The notes: generated by a model not told the origin, from the letters alone. A stretch of DNA of 64,000 nt from an uncultured Lachnospiraceae bacterium (GCA_934432885.1 CAKRYY010000005.1:19849-83848); one strand, 5' to 3'. Positions 1 through 8,749 are shown, counted from the stretch's first letter. Program-made: numbers and translations.

Positions 1-2
1 GT

Positions 3-686
3 GCGGTTAACTTAAACTGGGATACTTTCAGCGTCAGAGATACGCTTGCAGATTTATGCGGACTTCCGGTTCGTGTTGGAAACGATGCAAATGTTGCAGC
101 GCTTGGCGAGATGTGGAAGGGCGGCGGACAGGGTTATCACAGCCTTGTGCTGGTAACGCTTGGAACCGGCGTAGGCGGCGGCGTCATTATTAACGGAGAG
201 ATTTTGAGCGGCTCAACGGGAGCTGGCGGCGAAATTGGACACATCCATATTCAGGACAACGAAGAGGATGCCTGCGGCTGTGGCAATCACGGCTGTCTGG
301 AGCAGTATGCGTCTGCAACAGGAATCGTGCGTCTGGCAAACAGAAAACTACAGGCAACGAAGGAGGCTTCTGTACTGCGGGATGGAGAAGTGACGGCAAA
401 GGCAGTATTTGATGCAGTAAAGGCTGGCGATAATGTGGCAATCCAGATAGCGGAGGAATTTGGCGATTATCTTGGAAAAGGACTGGCTGCGATTGCAGGC
501 GTGGTAAATCCCGAAGCCTTTGTCATCGGTGGCGGCGTGTCCAAGGCTGGCGATATTCTGTTTACCTTTATCGAGAAGAATTATCAAAAGTATGTATTCC
601 ATGGCAGCCGGGACGCTAAATTCGAGCTGGCGACGCTTGGAAATGATGCAGGTATCTGCGGCGCAGCAAAGCTGATCCTTGCATAA
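3..686 (+). CDS. glk: ROK-family glucokinase, 3' part (start lies before the window)
   Basis: Phosphorylates glucose to glucose-6-phosphate with ATP in the cytoplasm. The reading frame is open from base 3, so the gene enters from the left; about 227 residues are visible against roughly 310 for the family, so the N-terminal ATP-binding part is missing only because of the window edge. Visible ROK marks are GNDANVAALGE, the TLGTGVGGGVI phosphate loop, EIGHI, and the zinc-binding CGCGNHGCLEQYAS signature. The C-terminal VIGGGVS segment is present. It heads a tight gene row with murB, rapZ, whiA and an HPr-like gene. In related Clostridia an HPr kinase gene often precedes it, but that would lie outside the window. 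Confidence 0.93.
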   Translation, partial: AVNLNWDTFSVRDTLADLCGLPVRVGNDANVAALGEMWKGGGQGYHSLVLVTLGTGVGGGVIINGEILSGSTGAGGEIGHIHIQDNEEDACGCGNHGCLEQYASATGIVRLANRKLQATKEASVLRDGEVTAKAVFDAVKAGDNVAIQIAEEFGDYLGKGLAAIAGVVNPEAFVIGGGVSKAGDILFTFIEKNYQKYVFHGSRDAKFELATLGNDAGICGAAKLILA

Positions 687-726
687 GAATGTAAAAAACG
701 GCATAAGCTGAGAAAAAATAGCGCAG

Positions 727-1647
727 GTGACAAATGTGAATCAGGCATTAAAAGAATATATAGAGTCTGTTTTTGAAAAGCAGGATATTTGTTTTCAGGA
801 ACCGATGAGCAGACATACGAGCTTTCGGACCGGCGGAGAAGCAGACTGCCTTTTGCAGATACGGAGTGTGGAGCAGCTTCAAAGGATTTTATCGTATCTT
901 CGGAAAACAGGAAATGAATATTTCCTGCTGGGCAACGGAACGAATCTTCTGGTCAGCGACAGAGGCTATCAGGGCGTTGTGCTTCAGATTGGCGGAGGTC
1001 TGAGCGGAATTTCCATAGAGGGAGAAAAAATTCGCGTGCAGGCGGGGGCGCTTCTTTCTAAGACGGCAAAGGCGGCGATGGACGCAGGACTTGCCGGATT
1101 GGAATTCGCTTCCGGTATTCCGGGCAGCGTAGGCGGCGGTATCGTAATGAATGCAGGCGCTTACGATGGGGAAATGAAGCAGATTGTAGAACAGGTAACG
1201 GTATTGAACGAGGATGGAGAACTGATGGAGCTTGACTGTGATACGATGGAATTTGGCTATCGTACCAGTGTAATCCGCAACAGACCCTTTGTAGTGGTAG
1301 AAGCTCTGCTTTCGCTTCAAAAGGGTGACCCGGAACAGATTCTTGCCAAAATGGCAGATTTTGCGCAGCGGCGGAGAGCAAAACAGCCGCTGGAATATCC
1401 GAGCGCAGGCAGTACCTTTAAGCGTCCGGAGGGATATTTTGCAGGTAAGCTGATTATGGACAGCGGCATGCGTGGACGACGTGTGGGCGGTGCCCAGGTA
1501 TCGGAAAAACACTGCGGCTTTATTGTAAATACAGGAAACGCGACATCCGAAGATGTTGCGGAGCTGATGATAGAAGTACAGGAACGGGTAAAAGAACGCT
1601 TTGGCGTGATGCTGGAGCCGGAAATTGTAAAGCTTGGGAAATTCTGA
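727..1647 (+). CDS. murB: UDP-N-acetylenolpyruvoylglucosamine reductase MurB
   Basis: Cytoplasmic FAD enzyme that reduces UDP-GlcNAc-enolpyruvate to UDP-MurNAc with NADPH, the second committed step of peptidoglycan synthesis. The 306-residue product has the FAD-binding block (TGGEADC, GNGTNLLVSDRGY, GIPGSVGGGIVMNAGAYDGE) and the C-terminal catalytic domain with PSAGSTFKRPEG and GGAQVSEKHCGFIVN, of the compact Gram-positive type. The longest frame starts at GTG 727. A second GTG at 736 sits 6 bases after an AGGTG that could be its ribosome site, so 736 may be the true start (303 residues). It lies 41 bases after the glucokinase and 25 before rapZ, probably in one operon. Confidence 0.96.
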   Translation: MTNVNQALKEYIESVFEKQDICFQEPMSRHTSFRTGGEADCLLQIRSVEQLQRILSYLRKTGNEYFLLGNGTNLLVSDRGYQGVVLQIGGGLSGISIEGEKIRVQAGALLSKTAKAAMDAGLAGLEFASGIPGSVGGGIVMNAGAYDGEMKQIVEQVTVLNEDGELMELDCDTMEFGYRTSVIRNRPFVVVEALLSLQKGDPEQILAKMADFAQRRRAKQPLEYPSAGSTFKRPEGYFAGKLIMDSGMRGRRVGGAQVSEKHCGFIVNTGNATSEDVAELMIEVQERVKERFGVMLEPEIVKLGKF

Positions 1648-1672
1648 CCCGTAAAATGGGAAGTGACGACAG

Positions 1673-2545
1673 ATGAGATTTGTCATTGTGACAGGTATGA
1701 GCGGCGGCGGCAAGCGTACCGCGTTGAAAATGCTGGAGGATATGGGATTTTATTGTGTGGACAATCTTCCGATTCCTTTGCTGGAAAAATTTGTAGAATT
1801 GATTGCCATGCCAAACCGAGAGGTTTCCAAGGTGGCGCTGGGACTGGACGTGCGGACGGACCAGTCTTTTGCGGATGCAGGAAACTACATTGAAAACCTG
1901 AAAAAGAATGGCTATAAATTTGAAATTCTCTTTATGGAAGCAAGCGACAGCGTTCTGATCCGCCGTTATAAGGAGAGCCGCAGAATGCACCCGCTTGCCG
2001 CGTATGAAGGCGGCAGGGTAGAGGACGGCATCCGGCGGGAACGCAGCGTGCTTGAGAATATGAAGAAAAAGGCGGATTATGTCATTGATACCTCTAATCT
2101 GCTGACACGGGAATTAAAGGAAGAGCTTGACCGCATTTTTATCCGGAATGAAGAATATAATAGTCTCATGGTGACGGTAATGTCCTTTGGATTCAAAAAT
2201 GGGATTCCATCGGATGCAGATTTGGTATTTGACGTCAGATTCCTGCCGAACCCTTTTTATATAGAAGAGTTAAAGCATCTTACCGGAAATGATAAGGCGG
2301 TACAGGACTATGTTATGGGCTTCCCGGTATCGCAGCAGTTTATTGAAAAGCTGACGGACATGCTGTTGTTTTTGATTCCGAACTATGTAAAAGAGGGAAA
2401 ATATCAGCTGGTTGTGGCGATTGGCTGTACAGGCGGAAAGCACAGAAGCGTTACCCTTGCAAATGAACTGTATGCGCGGCTTCGCAATCAGGGCAATTAT
2501 GGATTGACAATTTTGCACAGGGACATCAAGAACGGCATAGGATAA
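1673..2545 (+). CDS. rapZ: RapZ/YvcJ-family nucleotide-binding protein
   Basis: P-loop protein of the RapZ/YvcJ family. E. coli RapZ binds small RNAs to control amino-sugar synthesis, while B. subtilis YvcJ hydrolyses nucleotides. The 290-residue product has the N-terminal kinase-like domain, the GFYCVDNLP motif, FDVRFLPNPFY and the C-terminal GCTGGKHRSV phosphate-site motif, followed by HRDIKNG. Oddity: the Walker A motif reads GMSGGGKRTA, with Arg where the family has Ser directly after the invariant Lys (usual GKS). Start ATG 1673. whiA follows 16 bases later. The B. subtilis order yvcJ-yvcK-yvcL-crh is kept here except that the yvcK homologue is absent between rapZ and whiA. Confidence 0.95.
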   Translation: MRFVIVTGMSGGGKRTALKMLEDMGFYCVDNLPIPLLEKFVELIAMPNREVSKVALGLDVRTDQSFADAGNYIENLKKNGYKFEILFMEASDSVLIRRYKESRRMHPLAAYEGGRVEDGIRRERSVLENMKKKADYVIDTSNLLTRELKEELDRIFIRNEEYNSLMVTVMSFGFKNGIPSDADLVFDVRFLPNPFYIEELKHLTGNDKAVQDYVMGFPVSQQFIEKLTDMLLFLIPNYVKEGKYQLVVAIGCTGGKHRSVTLANELYARLRNQGNYGLTILHRDIKNGIG

Positions 2546-2561
2546 GCACAGGAGGCAGGAA

Positions 2562-3485
2562 ATGTCTTTCTCCGGGGAAGTAAAGGAAGAGCTTACGCAG
2601 CATATAGACCCGCCGCGCCATTGCCAGATTGCAGAGCTGGCGGCAATCTTCTGCTACAGCGGCAGAATCAGACGGGGGAGCGCTAAAAATACGGTGCTTT
2701 TGATTCAGACGGAAAACGGACAGCTCATAAGAAAGTGCTTTACATTACTTAAGAAATCATTTAATATATGTACTGAAATTACTGGAAAAGGTTCTTACAG
2801 CCTTCAGATAGAGGATGAAGAGCAGGTGCGGCGGATTTTGCAGACGCTAAAGCTGATTGACGCATCTGGCAGGGCAAAGCAGAGAATGGACTTGGTAAGT
2901 CCATTGCTAATCAAAAATGCCTGCTGTAGAAGAGCCTTTTTAAAAGGCGCATATCTGGCGATTGGCTCTATGAGCGATCCTGAAAAAAGCTATCATCTTG
3001 AATTTGTATGCAGTACGGATTCACAGGCGCAGCAGCTGCAGGAGATTATCGGAGAGTTTGGGATAGAGGCAAGGATTATTGGCAGGAAAAATCACTTTGT
3101 GGTTTACATGAAGGAGGGCGCTGCGATTGTTGATCTTCTGAATGTAATTGGAGCCCATAAATCGTTAATGAACCTTGAAAATCTTCGTATTGTGAAGGAG
3201 ATGCGCAATTCTATAAACCGAAGGGTAAACTGTGAGGCTGCAAATATTACCAAGACAGTCAATGCTTCGGCAAAACAGATAGAAGATATTACTCTGATTC
3301 AGAGTATCCGGGGGCTTGGCGCACTTCCGGAAAATCTGCGGGAAATGGCAGAGATACGACTGGAATATCCAGACGCGCCGTTAAAGGAGCTGGGACAATA
3401 TTTAAATCCACCGGTTGGAAAATCCGGTGTCAATCATAGACTGCGGAAATTGAGTGAAATTGCGGAAGAAATCCGAGGAGAATAA
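2562..3485 (+). CDS. whiA: WhiA DNA-binding protein
   Basis: WhiA is conserved in Gram-positive bacteria and affects division and sporulation-related expression (Streptomyces) or growth and division (B. subtilis YvcL). The 307-residue product has the usual length. It begins MSFSGEVKEELTQH, followed by a degenerate LAGLIDADG homing-endonuclease fold (FLKGAYLAIGSMSDPEKSYHLEF, about residues 124-146) and a C-terminal helix-turn-helix (LGQYLNPPVGKSGVNHRLRKL, about residues 276-296). The start is supported by an AGGAGG just upstream at about 2551. It is followed 12 bases later by the HPr-like gene, matching the yvcL-crh pairing in Bacillus. DNA binding is inferred from the family. Confidence 0.96.
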   Translation: MSFSGEVKEELTQHIDPPRHCQIAELAAIFCYSGRIRRGSAKNTVLLIQTENGQLIRKCFTLLKKSFNICTEITGKGSYSLQIEDEEQVRRILQTLKLIDASGRAKQRMDLVSPLLIKNACCRRAFLKGAYLAIGSMSDPEKSYHLEFVCSTDSQAQQLQEIIGEFGIEARIIGRKNHFVVYMKEGAAIVDLLNVIGAHKSLMNLENLRIVKEMRNSINRRVNCEAANITKTVNASAKQIEDITLIQSIRGLGALPENLREMAEIRLEYPDAPLKELGQYLNPPVGKSGVNHRLRKLSEIAEEIRGE

Positions 3486-3497
3486 GGAGGAGAAATT

Positions 3498-3758
3498 ATG
3501 ATAAAGAAATCTGTTAAGATCCAGCTTTCGAATGGTCTTGAGGCAAGACCGGTAGCTCTTTTGGTTCAGGTGGCAAGCCAGTATGACAGCACGGTATATC
3601 TGGAGACCAAAGATAAGCGAATCAATGCAAAGAGCATTATGGGCATGATGAGTCTTGGTTTGAATAACGGAGAAGAAGTAACGGTAATCTGCGAAGGGGC
3701 AGATGAGAAAACAGCAAGCGTAGAGGTAGAGAGATTCTTAAGCGGCGAGGCTTCCTGA
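3498..3758 (+). CDS. Crh-like HPr-domain protein lacking the catalytic histidine
   Basis: An 86-residue protein of the HPr/Crh fold. In HPr, His15 carries phosphate for the sugar phosphotransferase system and Ser46 is phosphorylated by HPr kinase to make the CcpA corepressor. Here position 15 is Glu (LSNGLEARPVA), so phosphotransfer is not expected, while the regulatory Ser46 region is intact (INAKSIMGMMSLG, Ser at 46). This is the pattern of Bacillus Crh (Gln15), and the position straight after whiA also matches crh. The likely role is a regulatory corepressor, not a PTS carrier. AAGGAGG (3484-3490) precedes ATG 3498. Confidence 0.88.
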   Translation: MIKKSVKIQLSNGLEARPVALLVQVASQYDSTVYLETKDKRINAKSIMGMMSLGLNNGEEVTVICEGADEKTASVEVERFLSGEAS

Positions 3759-3762
3759 TGAA

Positions 3763-4668
3763 ATGAAAAAAAGATTGCTTTTTATTTATAATCCCCATGC
3801 TGGCAAGGGAAAGATTCACAATAAGCTGCTTGATATTATCGAGGCGCTTACAGATGGGGGATATGAGGTGACGGTTTCTCCAACAAAGCAAAAGGGAGAT
3901 GCAGTCAGGGCAACAAAAGAAAAAAGAAACTGTTATGACCTGGTGGTATGCAGCGGCGGAGACGGCACGCTGGATGAGGTCGTGACAGGAATGATGGAAT
4001 GTACCAAAAGAGTGCCTATTGGCTATATTCCGGCGGGCAGCACCAATGATTTTGCAAATACGCTTGGTCTGCCTAAAAATATGATAGAATCGGCGAGGAT
4101 TGCTGTAAGCGGCAGCCGCTTTTCCTGCGACATCGGCGCATTTAATGCAGATACCTTTGTATACATTGCGGCATTTGGCATTTTTACAGAGGTTTCCTAC
4201 GAGACGCCGCAGAGCTATAAGAACGTGCTCGGTCATATCGCATATCTTTTAGAGGGCATGAAACGTCTGCCCAGTGTCCGCTCGTATTATTTACAGGTGG
4301 AATACAATGGAAACCAGACAGAAGGCGAATTTCTCTTTGGGATGATCACCAATTCGACGTCGGTTGGCGGCTTTAAAAAGCTCACTGGAAAATATGTGGA
4401 GCTAAACGATGGACTGTTTGAAATGACATTGATCCGCAGACCGAAAAACGCACTGGAGCTGAATCAGATTATGGCGGCTCTGGTAACGGAGAAGCCGGAG
4501 GAATCGGACTGCATCGTTTATGCAAAGACAGACCGTATCGTTTTTCATGCACCAGAAGCAGTGGCATGGACGTTGGATGGAGAGTTTGGCGGTGAGCATA
4601 CGATGGTAGAAATTCTCAGCCGGCAGCAGGCGATTGAGATTATCGTGCCGGAGAAGAAGGAAGAATAA
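3763..4668 (+). CDS. Diacylglycerol/lipid kinase, YegS/DgkB family
   Basis: Predicted cytoplasmic or membrane-associated ATP-dependent lipid kinase, probably recycling diacylglycerol in phospholipid metabolism. The 301-residue product has the standard family length and motifs: YNPHAGKGK near the N-terminus, the nucleotide loop GGDGTLDEVV (about residues 66-75), IPAGSTNDFANTLGLP, and the C-terminal WTLDGEFGG. The start codon lies 4 bases after the HPr-like stop with no separate strong ribosome site, which suggests translational coupling. It closes the murB-rapZ-whiA operon and is followed by a strong terminator. The exact lipid substrate cannot be read from sequence. Confidence 0.9.
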   Translation: MKKRLLFIYNPHAGKGKIHNKLLDIIEALTDGGYEVTVSPTKQKGDAVRATKEKRNCYDLVVCSGGDGTLDEVVTGMMECTKRVPIGYIPAGSTNDFANTLGLPKNMIESARIAVSGSRFSCDIGAFNADTFVYIAAFGIFTEVSYETPQSYKNVLGHIAYLLEGMKRLPSVRSYYLQVEYNGNQTEGEFLFGMITNSTSVGGFKKLTGKYVELNDGLFEMTLIRRPKNALELNQIMAALVTEKPEESDCIVYAKTDRIVFHAPEAVAWTLDGEFGGEHTMVEILSRQQAIEIIVPEKKEE

Positions 4669-4686
4669 AAAGGAATAGAAAATACA

Positions 4687-4718
4687 AATGTCCCGAAGTA
4701 ATCTTCGGGACATTTTTT
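4687..4718 (+). terminator. Rho-independent terminator after the lipid kinase
   Basis: A perfect 12-bp stem (4687-4698 with 4703-4714) closed by a 4-base TAAT loop is followed by T4 after the stem. It separates the rightward operon from the leftward AEC gene ending at 4750 and may serve both directions. Confidence 0.9.
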
Positions 4719-4749
4719 ATACCTTTTAACCAAAAGCCAGAATGGAGGG

Positions 4750-5685
4750 CTAAGTTAAAGTATAAACTGATAAAAGAATAAAGATAAAAACAGTTACGAG
4801 CGTATTCATGGAGAGCGTTGTTGAAATATACACACCCTCAGAGTCCACATCGGCATAAAGCGGAATGATAAAAGGTGCTGGCAAAGAGAATAAAAGCAGC
4901 ATTGCCAGAAATTGATTTTTATCAAACGGAATGATATGGAACATGATAAATGCACAAATGCAAAGCAGAACGCCCATAACGGCAATCCGCAGAGCAATGG
5001 TCTTTGCAACCGGAGCAATCAGCTCTTTGCGCAGGGAGAGCTCATACCCTACGATAATCAAAATCATGCCTGAAGTGGGCGCTGTAATCATGGCAATCGT
5101 TTTTTCGAAAAGACCACCTGCAGGTGAAGCTGCGATATAGCTGCCAAGACCTGTAATGCCGACAATCATGCCGAGCACAACGCCGCGAAAGGCGGGATTT
5201 TTAAACATATCAATAATAATATTTTTTAAGGTAGGCTTTTCGCCTGCAGCATTTTTCAACAGTGTCAAATATACTGTATAAGCAAAAAGTACCTGCCCAA
5301 TATCCAGCGTTGCAAGATAAGAGAGCTTATCTGTACCAACAAGCAGTCCGTACAGAGCATATCCGAGCATACCAACTTCAAAACCGGATAAAAGATACGG
5401 CATGAGCTTATAACCGGGAATCAACCGTCTCAGCAGATGTCCGGCGGCAAGTGCCAGACAGCAGCTGATGAAAATGGTTAAAAAGCCCAGAACACTTTTA
5501 AAGGAATACGTGGTCGTATAAAATGCCTGAAAAAGAACTACCGGTAATGTAACGTTGGAAATGACTCCCTTAATTCCTGCAAGCCCTTCCTTGCTGACAA
5601 ATCCTTTTACCCGGCAGAGATAGCCGAGAGAAATCATAAGGATAACAGGAAATACCATTTCAAGAACAGAAAGAGCCTGTGTCAT
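4750..5685 (-). CDS. AEC-family permease (auxin-efflux-carrier type)
   Basis: Integral membrane transporter of the AEC family, which in bacteria moves organic acids or other small anions; the substrate here is unknown. The 311-residue product has about ten hydrophobic segments arranged as two five-helix halves, starting MTQALSVLEMVFPVILMIS and with a central polar loop near residues 150-165. Its start lies 5 bases from the end of the cupin gene, and both lie downstream of lsrK and lsrR, so all four are probably one transcript. The context suggests a link to AI-2 handling or its breakdown products, which is inference only. Confidence 0.87.
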   Translation of the reverse strand: MTQALSVLEMVFPVILMISLGYLCRVKGFVSKEGLAGIKGVISNVTLPVVLFQAFYTTTYSFKSVLGFLTIFISCCLALAAGHLLRRLIPGYKLMPYLLSGFEVGMLGYALYGLLVGTDKLSYLATLDIGQVLFAYTVYLTLLKNAAGEKPTLKNIIIDMFKNPAFRGVVLGMIVGITGLGSYIAASPAGGLFEKTIAMITAPTSGMILIIVGYELSLRKELIAPVAKTIALRIAVMGVLLCICAFIMFHIIPFDKNQFLAMLLLFSLPAPFIIPLYADVDSEGVYISTTLSMNTLVTVFIFILLSVYTLT

Positions 5686-5690
5686 AACGC

Positions 5691-6029
5691 TTAATCAACC
5701 TCGACCTTGTCAACCTCCTGGAAAGGAGCAAGTGTTGACACCATTTTTACAGGACCATTGGAACGGTTTATCACATAATGAACCTCCTTGGGCTCAATAT
5801 GAATCATCTGTCCTTTTTTCAGGGTATGAGCAACGCCGTCAACCTCGATGTCCACTTCGCCTTCCAGAATGTAGAAATTTTCTTCCATAATGTTGTGGTA
5901 ATGTGCCTTGAAATCCTGTCCTGCCTGGAACTGTACGATAGCAAAATTGGAGCGGGGGCCTTTCATGAGATATTTGGGACCGCTGTCACCAAAACGATAT
6001 TCCTTGTCTTTTTCATCAATAATAAACAT
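5691..6029 (-). CDS. Single-domain cupin protein in the lsr operon
   Basis: A 112-residue beta-barrel cupin with the two conserved metal-binding motifs: motif 1 as HYHNIMEENFYILEG (two His and a Glu) and motif 2 as IEPKEVHYVINRS (His). Such small cupins bind a divalent metal and are isomerases, dioxygenases or sugar-binding proteins. It is co-directional with lsrK and lsrR and lies where an accessory AI-2 gene would be expected. No LsrG (the monooxygenase-fold isomerase of phospho-AI-2) is present in the locus, so this cupin is a candidate replacement. A ribosome site (AAGGAGG) precedes ATG at 6029. Function is not established. Confidence 0.85.
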   Translation of the reverse strand: MFIIDEKDKEYRFGDSGPKYLMKGPRSNFAIVQFQAGQDFKAHYHNIMEENFYILEGEVDIEVDGVAHTLKKGQMIHIEPKEVHYVINRSNGPVKMVSTLAPFQEVDKVEVD

Positions 6030-6073
6030 AAATTCATCCTCCTTAAATTATGGCAAGGTCTGTGCACCTGAGC

Positions 6074-7639
6074 TTATAATACGCCGGGCGCTGACCACAT
6101 GCTTTTTGTAATGTGCTGATTTACCAGTTCGAGCTGTGCTGCGTAAATTTTACGCCAGTTATCATAAAGCTCTGCATATACCTTTGCATTTTCTGCATTG
6201 GGATAATAGGTCTTTTCAATCTTAACAACCTTTTTAACGGTTTCTTCAATATCAGTATAAATACCAACGCCTTTTCCTGCCAGAATAGCGGCGCCGAGAG
6301 CGGTCGCCTCCTTTACATTCGGTACATGTACCGGAATGTTTAAGACGTCTGATACAATCTGACACCATAAAGGACTCTTGGATGCGCCGGAAGCAAAAAT
6401 GATTTCCTTTGGATATTCGCCGGTAACGGAAGCAACCAGTTCGATATTGCCCTTGGTAACCATTGCCGAATTTTCCATGATAGCGCGGTAAAAGGTGTAG
6501 CGGTTGAATTTTTCGGGGTCTAAAGCAAAGTTTGTAAAGGTTGGTGCGGCGTGCTTCCATGAAATGTAATTCATGACATCTGAGAAGGTGCAGCACATGC
6601 CGTAGCAGCCAGCCGGAATTTTCTCTGCTTTTTCATTCATCAAATCATAGGTATCTCTGCCGGTCTCCTTGGAAAGCTGCTTTTCGAGCTGACAGAAGGA
6701 ATCGCGGTACCATCTCATAATCAGACCAGGATAAAATGCAAGCGCTTCATACTGCCAGAGATTAGGAAGTGCGTGGCAGTTTACACGTACGCGGCAGTCA
6801 TCATCGGTCTTGGCAACAGCAGTATTGTACTCAAACTGCCAGAAGCTTCCGCCGAAAACAGCACCCTGGGAAGGAGAAACCAGTCCGACGCCGATACAGC
6901 CAAGCTGCGCGTCGCCGCCTCCTGCTACAACAGGAGTACCTGCACAAAGTCCGGTCAAGTGGGCAGCTTCCTCGCTTACATTCGCTACAACCGTGCCGCT
7001 TTCATATACGGGCGGGAAAATATCGGATTTCAAACCGCATTTTTCCATAATGCTCTTATCCCAGTCGCGGGTTGCGAGGTCAAAGATACCTGTTGTGCTG
7101 CCGTTGCTTGGTTCGATAGACATAACGCCGGTCAGCTTTAAAATCAGCCAGTCATTAAACATGCCTACATAGGCAGTTTTTTCATAAAGCTCGGGCATTT
7201 TGTTTTTTACCCATAAAATGCGAGGAAGTGCACCGAGTGCATAGGTCTGGCCGGAAACCTTGTAGATTTCACGCTCCAGCTCGGGGGATTTCTGAATCAA
7301 TTCTATAACTTCATCGTCGGAGCGGGCGTCAACATTGGCGCATGCCCATAATTCGTGATAATCCTTGTCATAAAGGACGATGCCCTCACGCATGCAGGTT
7401 GTTGAAATCGCTGCAATTTTAGAAGGATCAATACCGGTATCGGCTAATACGTCGCGGATGCAGCCGCTTGCAAGCTCCCAGTTATGTACCCAGTCAAAAT
7501 CCATAGAGCCGGGGAAACGAGGGTCGGTTTTGTGTTCCCATTCCTGCTGGGAAACGCCAATCTGGTTGCCGTCCAGATCAAAAAGTACAGCACGGATGCT
7601 GCCTGTTCCGGCATCTAACGCCATCAAATATTTTTCCAT
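6074..7639 (-). CDS. lsrK: Autoinducer-2 kinase LsrK
   Basis: FGGY-family kinase that phosphorylates imported AI-2 (DPD) in the cytoplasm, trapping it and producing the inducer that releases LsrR. The 521-residue product follows E. coli LsrK closely throughout: MALDAGTGSIRAVLFDLDGNQ at the N-terminal phosphate loop, SMREGI-like CMREGIVLYD, ACANVDAR, GGGDAQLG, HAAPTF, and KEATALGAA near the C-terminus. The locus content (lsrR, lsrACDB, lsrF) supports LsrK over xylulokinase or another FGGY enzyme. The start ATG at 7639 is preceded by AGGAGG and lies 24 bases after lsrR. Confidence 0.93.
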   Translation of the reverse strand: MEKYLMALDAGTGSIRAVLFDLDGNQIGVSQQEWEHKTDPRFPGSMDFDWVHNWELASGCIRDVLADTGIDPSKIAAISTTCMREGIVLYDKDYHELWACANVDARSDDEVIELIQKSPELEREIYKVSGQTYALGALPRILWVKNKMPELYEKTAYVGMFNDWLILKLTGVMSIEPSNGSTTGIFDLATRDWDKSIMEKCGLKSDIFPPVYESGTVVANVSEEAAHLTGLCAGTPVVAGGGDAQLGCIGVGLVSPSQGAVFGGSFWQFEYNTAVAKTDDDCRVRVNCHALPNLWQYEALAFYPGLIMRWYRDSFCQLEKQLSKETGRDTYDLMNEKAEKIPAGCYGMCCTFSDVMNYISWKHAAPTFTNFALDPEKFNRYTFYRAIMENSAMVTKGNIELVASVTGEYPKEIIFASGASKSPLWCQIVSDVLNIPVHVPNVKEATALGAAILAGKGVGIYTDIEETVKKVVKIEKTYYPNAENAKVYAELYDNWRKIYAAQLELVNQHITKSMWSAPGVL

Positions 7640-7663
7640 TGCATTTACCTCCTATAAGATTGA

Positions 7664-8590
7664 TTATTCTTGACATAGCATTTCTGCAGTACGTTCATCT
7701 GTAATTAAAATATCCAGATAGCCACCCTTTAAAGCTGCGGCTATAGCGGAAACCTTGTGTGTCCCCGCAGCAACACCGATAACATTTTCAAGTCGGTTCA
7801 GCGTGCTTAATGGAACGCTGACGAGGCGGGAATCAACCTCCGTGTCTACAAGATTGCCATCCTTATCAATGAAATGACAGATAATATCTCCGACGGCTCC
7901 CTTCATATTTAATAGAAGAAAGTCATTGTGGCTTAAAATCGAAGATTTCACAATGGTCGCATCATCATCCATCGCACCGATGCCGACAATGGTCATGCTT
8001 GCCAGCTTTATCATATCGGATACTTCTTTAATAGAGCTTTCCTGCCTGATTGCCGCTGCCATTTCCGGTGAGGACATAATCAGCGGAGAAGGAATCAGAT
8101 ACAGCTTCGCATTAAAAATGTTAGAGCCTGAGCTGGGCAGGTAATAGCTGACACCGCCGGTCAGAGAAACGAAGGAAGCTGATGTTTCCAGATTGCGGGC
8201 AAGATAGGCGATTGTCCGGGAGGAGGTATCGCCGTATCCGAAGTTGATATAACAGTTGTCTGTAATATGGTTTCCTATGTAAATAGAGGCGGCTTTGGCT
8301 ATCGTATCATTGACACCCGAAGAGTCGGGATTTGTCGGAACCGCATAGCAGTCCTTTAAGTGATACTTCTCCATCAGCGCCGCTTCAAGAGAATGTCTCT
8401 TATCAAAAGAAGAAGAAATATGAAACTGTATGACACCGGTCTGTCTGGCTTTTTCCAGCAGCTTGATAACCCGCATCCTTGAAATGCCAAGCCTGTCGGC
8501 AATCGCCTGCTGCGTCATCTCTTCCATATAATAATACCAGGATATTTTCACCATTAAATTTTCTTCAAAGTCTATTGCAGCATCATACAT
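7664..8590 (-). CDS. lsrR: LsrR-type transcriptional repressor (SorC/DeoR-like)
   Basis: Predicted repressor of the divergent lsr operons, released by phospho-AI-2. The 308-residue protein has an N-terminal helix-turn-helix (MTQQAIADRLGISRMRVIKLLEKARQ region, about residues 24-49) and a C-terminal SorC-family sugar-phosphate-binding domain (GYGDTSSRT, SLTGGVSYY, VGIGAMDDDA, GVAAGTHKV). Its position directly upstream of lsrK and back to back with lsrA matches the enteric lsr layout. It is the first gene of the leftward transcript, with a 5' leader of about 150 bases from the promoter at 8750-8778. Confidence 0.9.
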   Translation of the reverse strand: MYDAAIDFEENLMVKISWYYYMEEMTQQAIADRLGISRMRVIKLLEKARQTGVIQFHISSSFDKRHSLEAALMEKYHLKDCYAVPTNPDSSGVNDTIAKAASIYIGNHITDNCYINFGYGDTSSRTIAYLARNLETSASFVSLTGGVSYYLPSSGSNIFNAKLYLIPSPLIMSSPEMAAAIRQESSIKEVSDMIKLASMTIVGIGAMDDDATIVKSSILSHNDFLLLNMKGAVGDIICHFIDKDGNLVDTEVDSRLVSVPLSTLNRLENVIGVAAGTHKVSAIAAALKGGYLDILITDERTAEMLCQE

Positions 8591-8749
8591 TGCGCGTTAC
8601 CTCAAACAGTTTATAACTTTCATCAACCATTATTATTATTTATATAGAAGAAACTCGTTCATCACAGAAAACTGTTACAGATAAAAGGATAAAATATACT
8701 CCATTTACAAAACAAAAGTTTGCACGACAATCAAAAGTATCTTAATGAC

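Noticed and set aside
888..1713. Long leftward open frame opposite murB
   Set aside because: It is antisense to a certain gene, lacks a ribosome site and has no recognisable protein features.
6074..7639. Xylulokinase or gluconate kinase for the FGGY gene
   Set aside because: Sequence along the full length and the surrounding lsr genes match LsrK.
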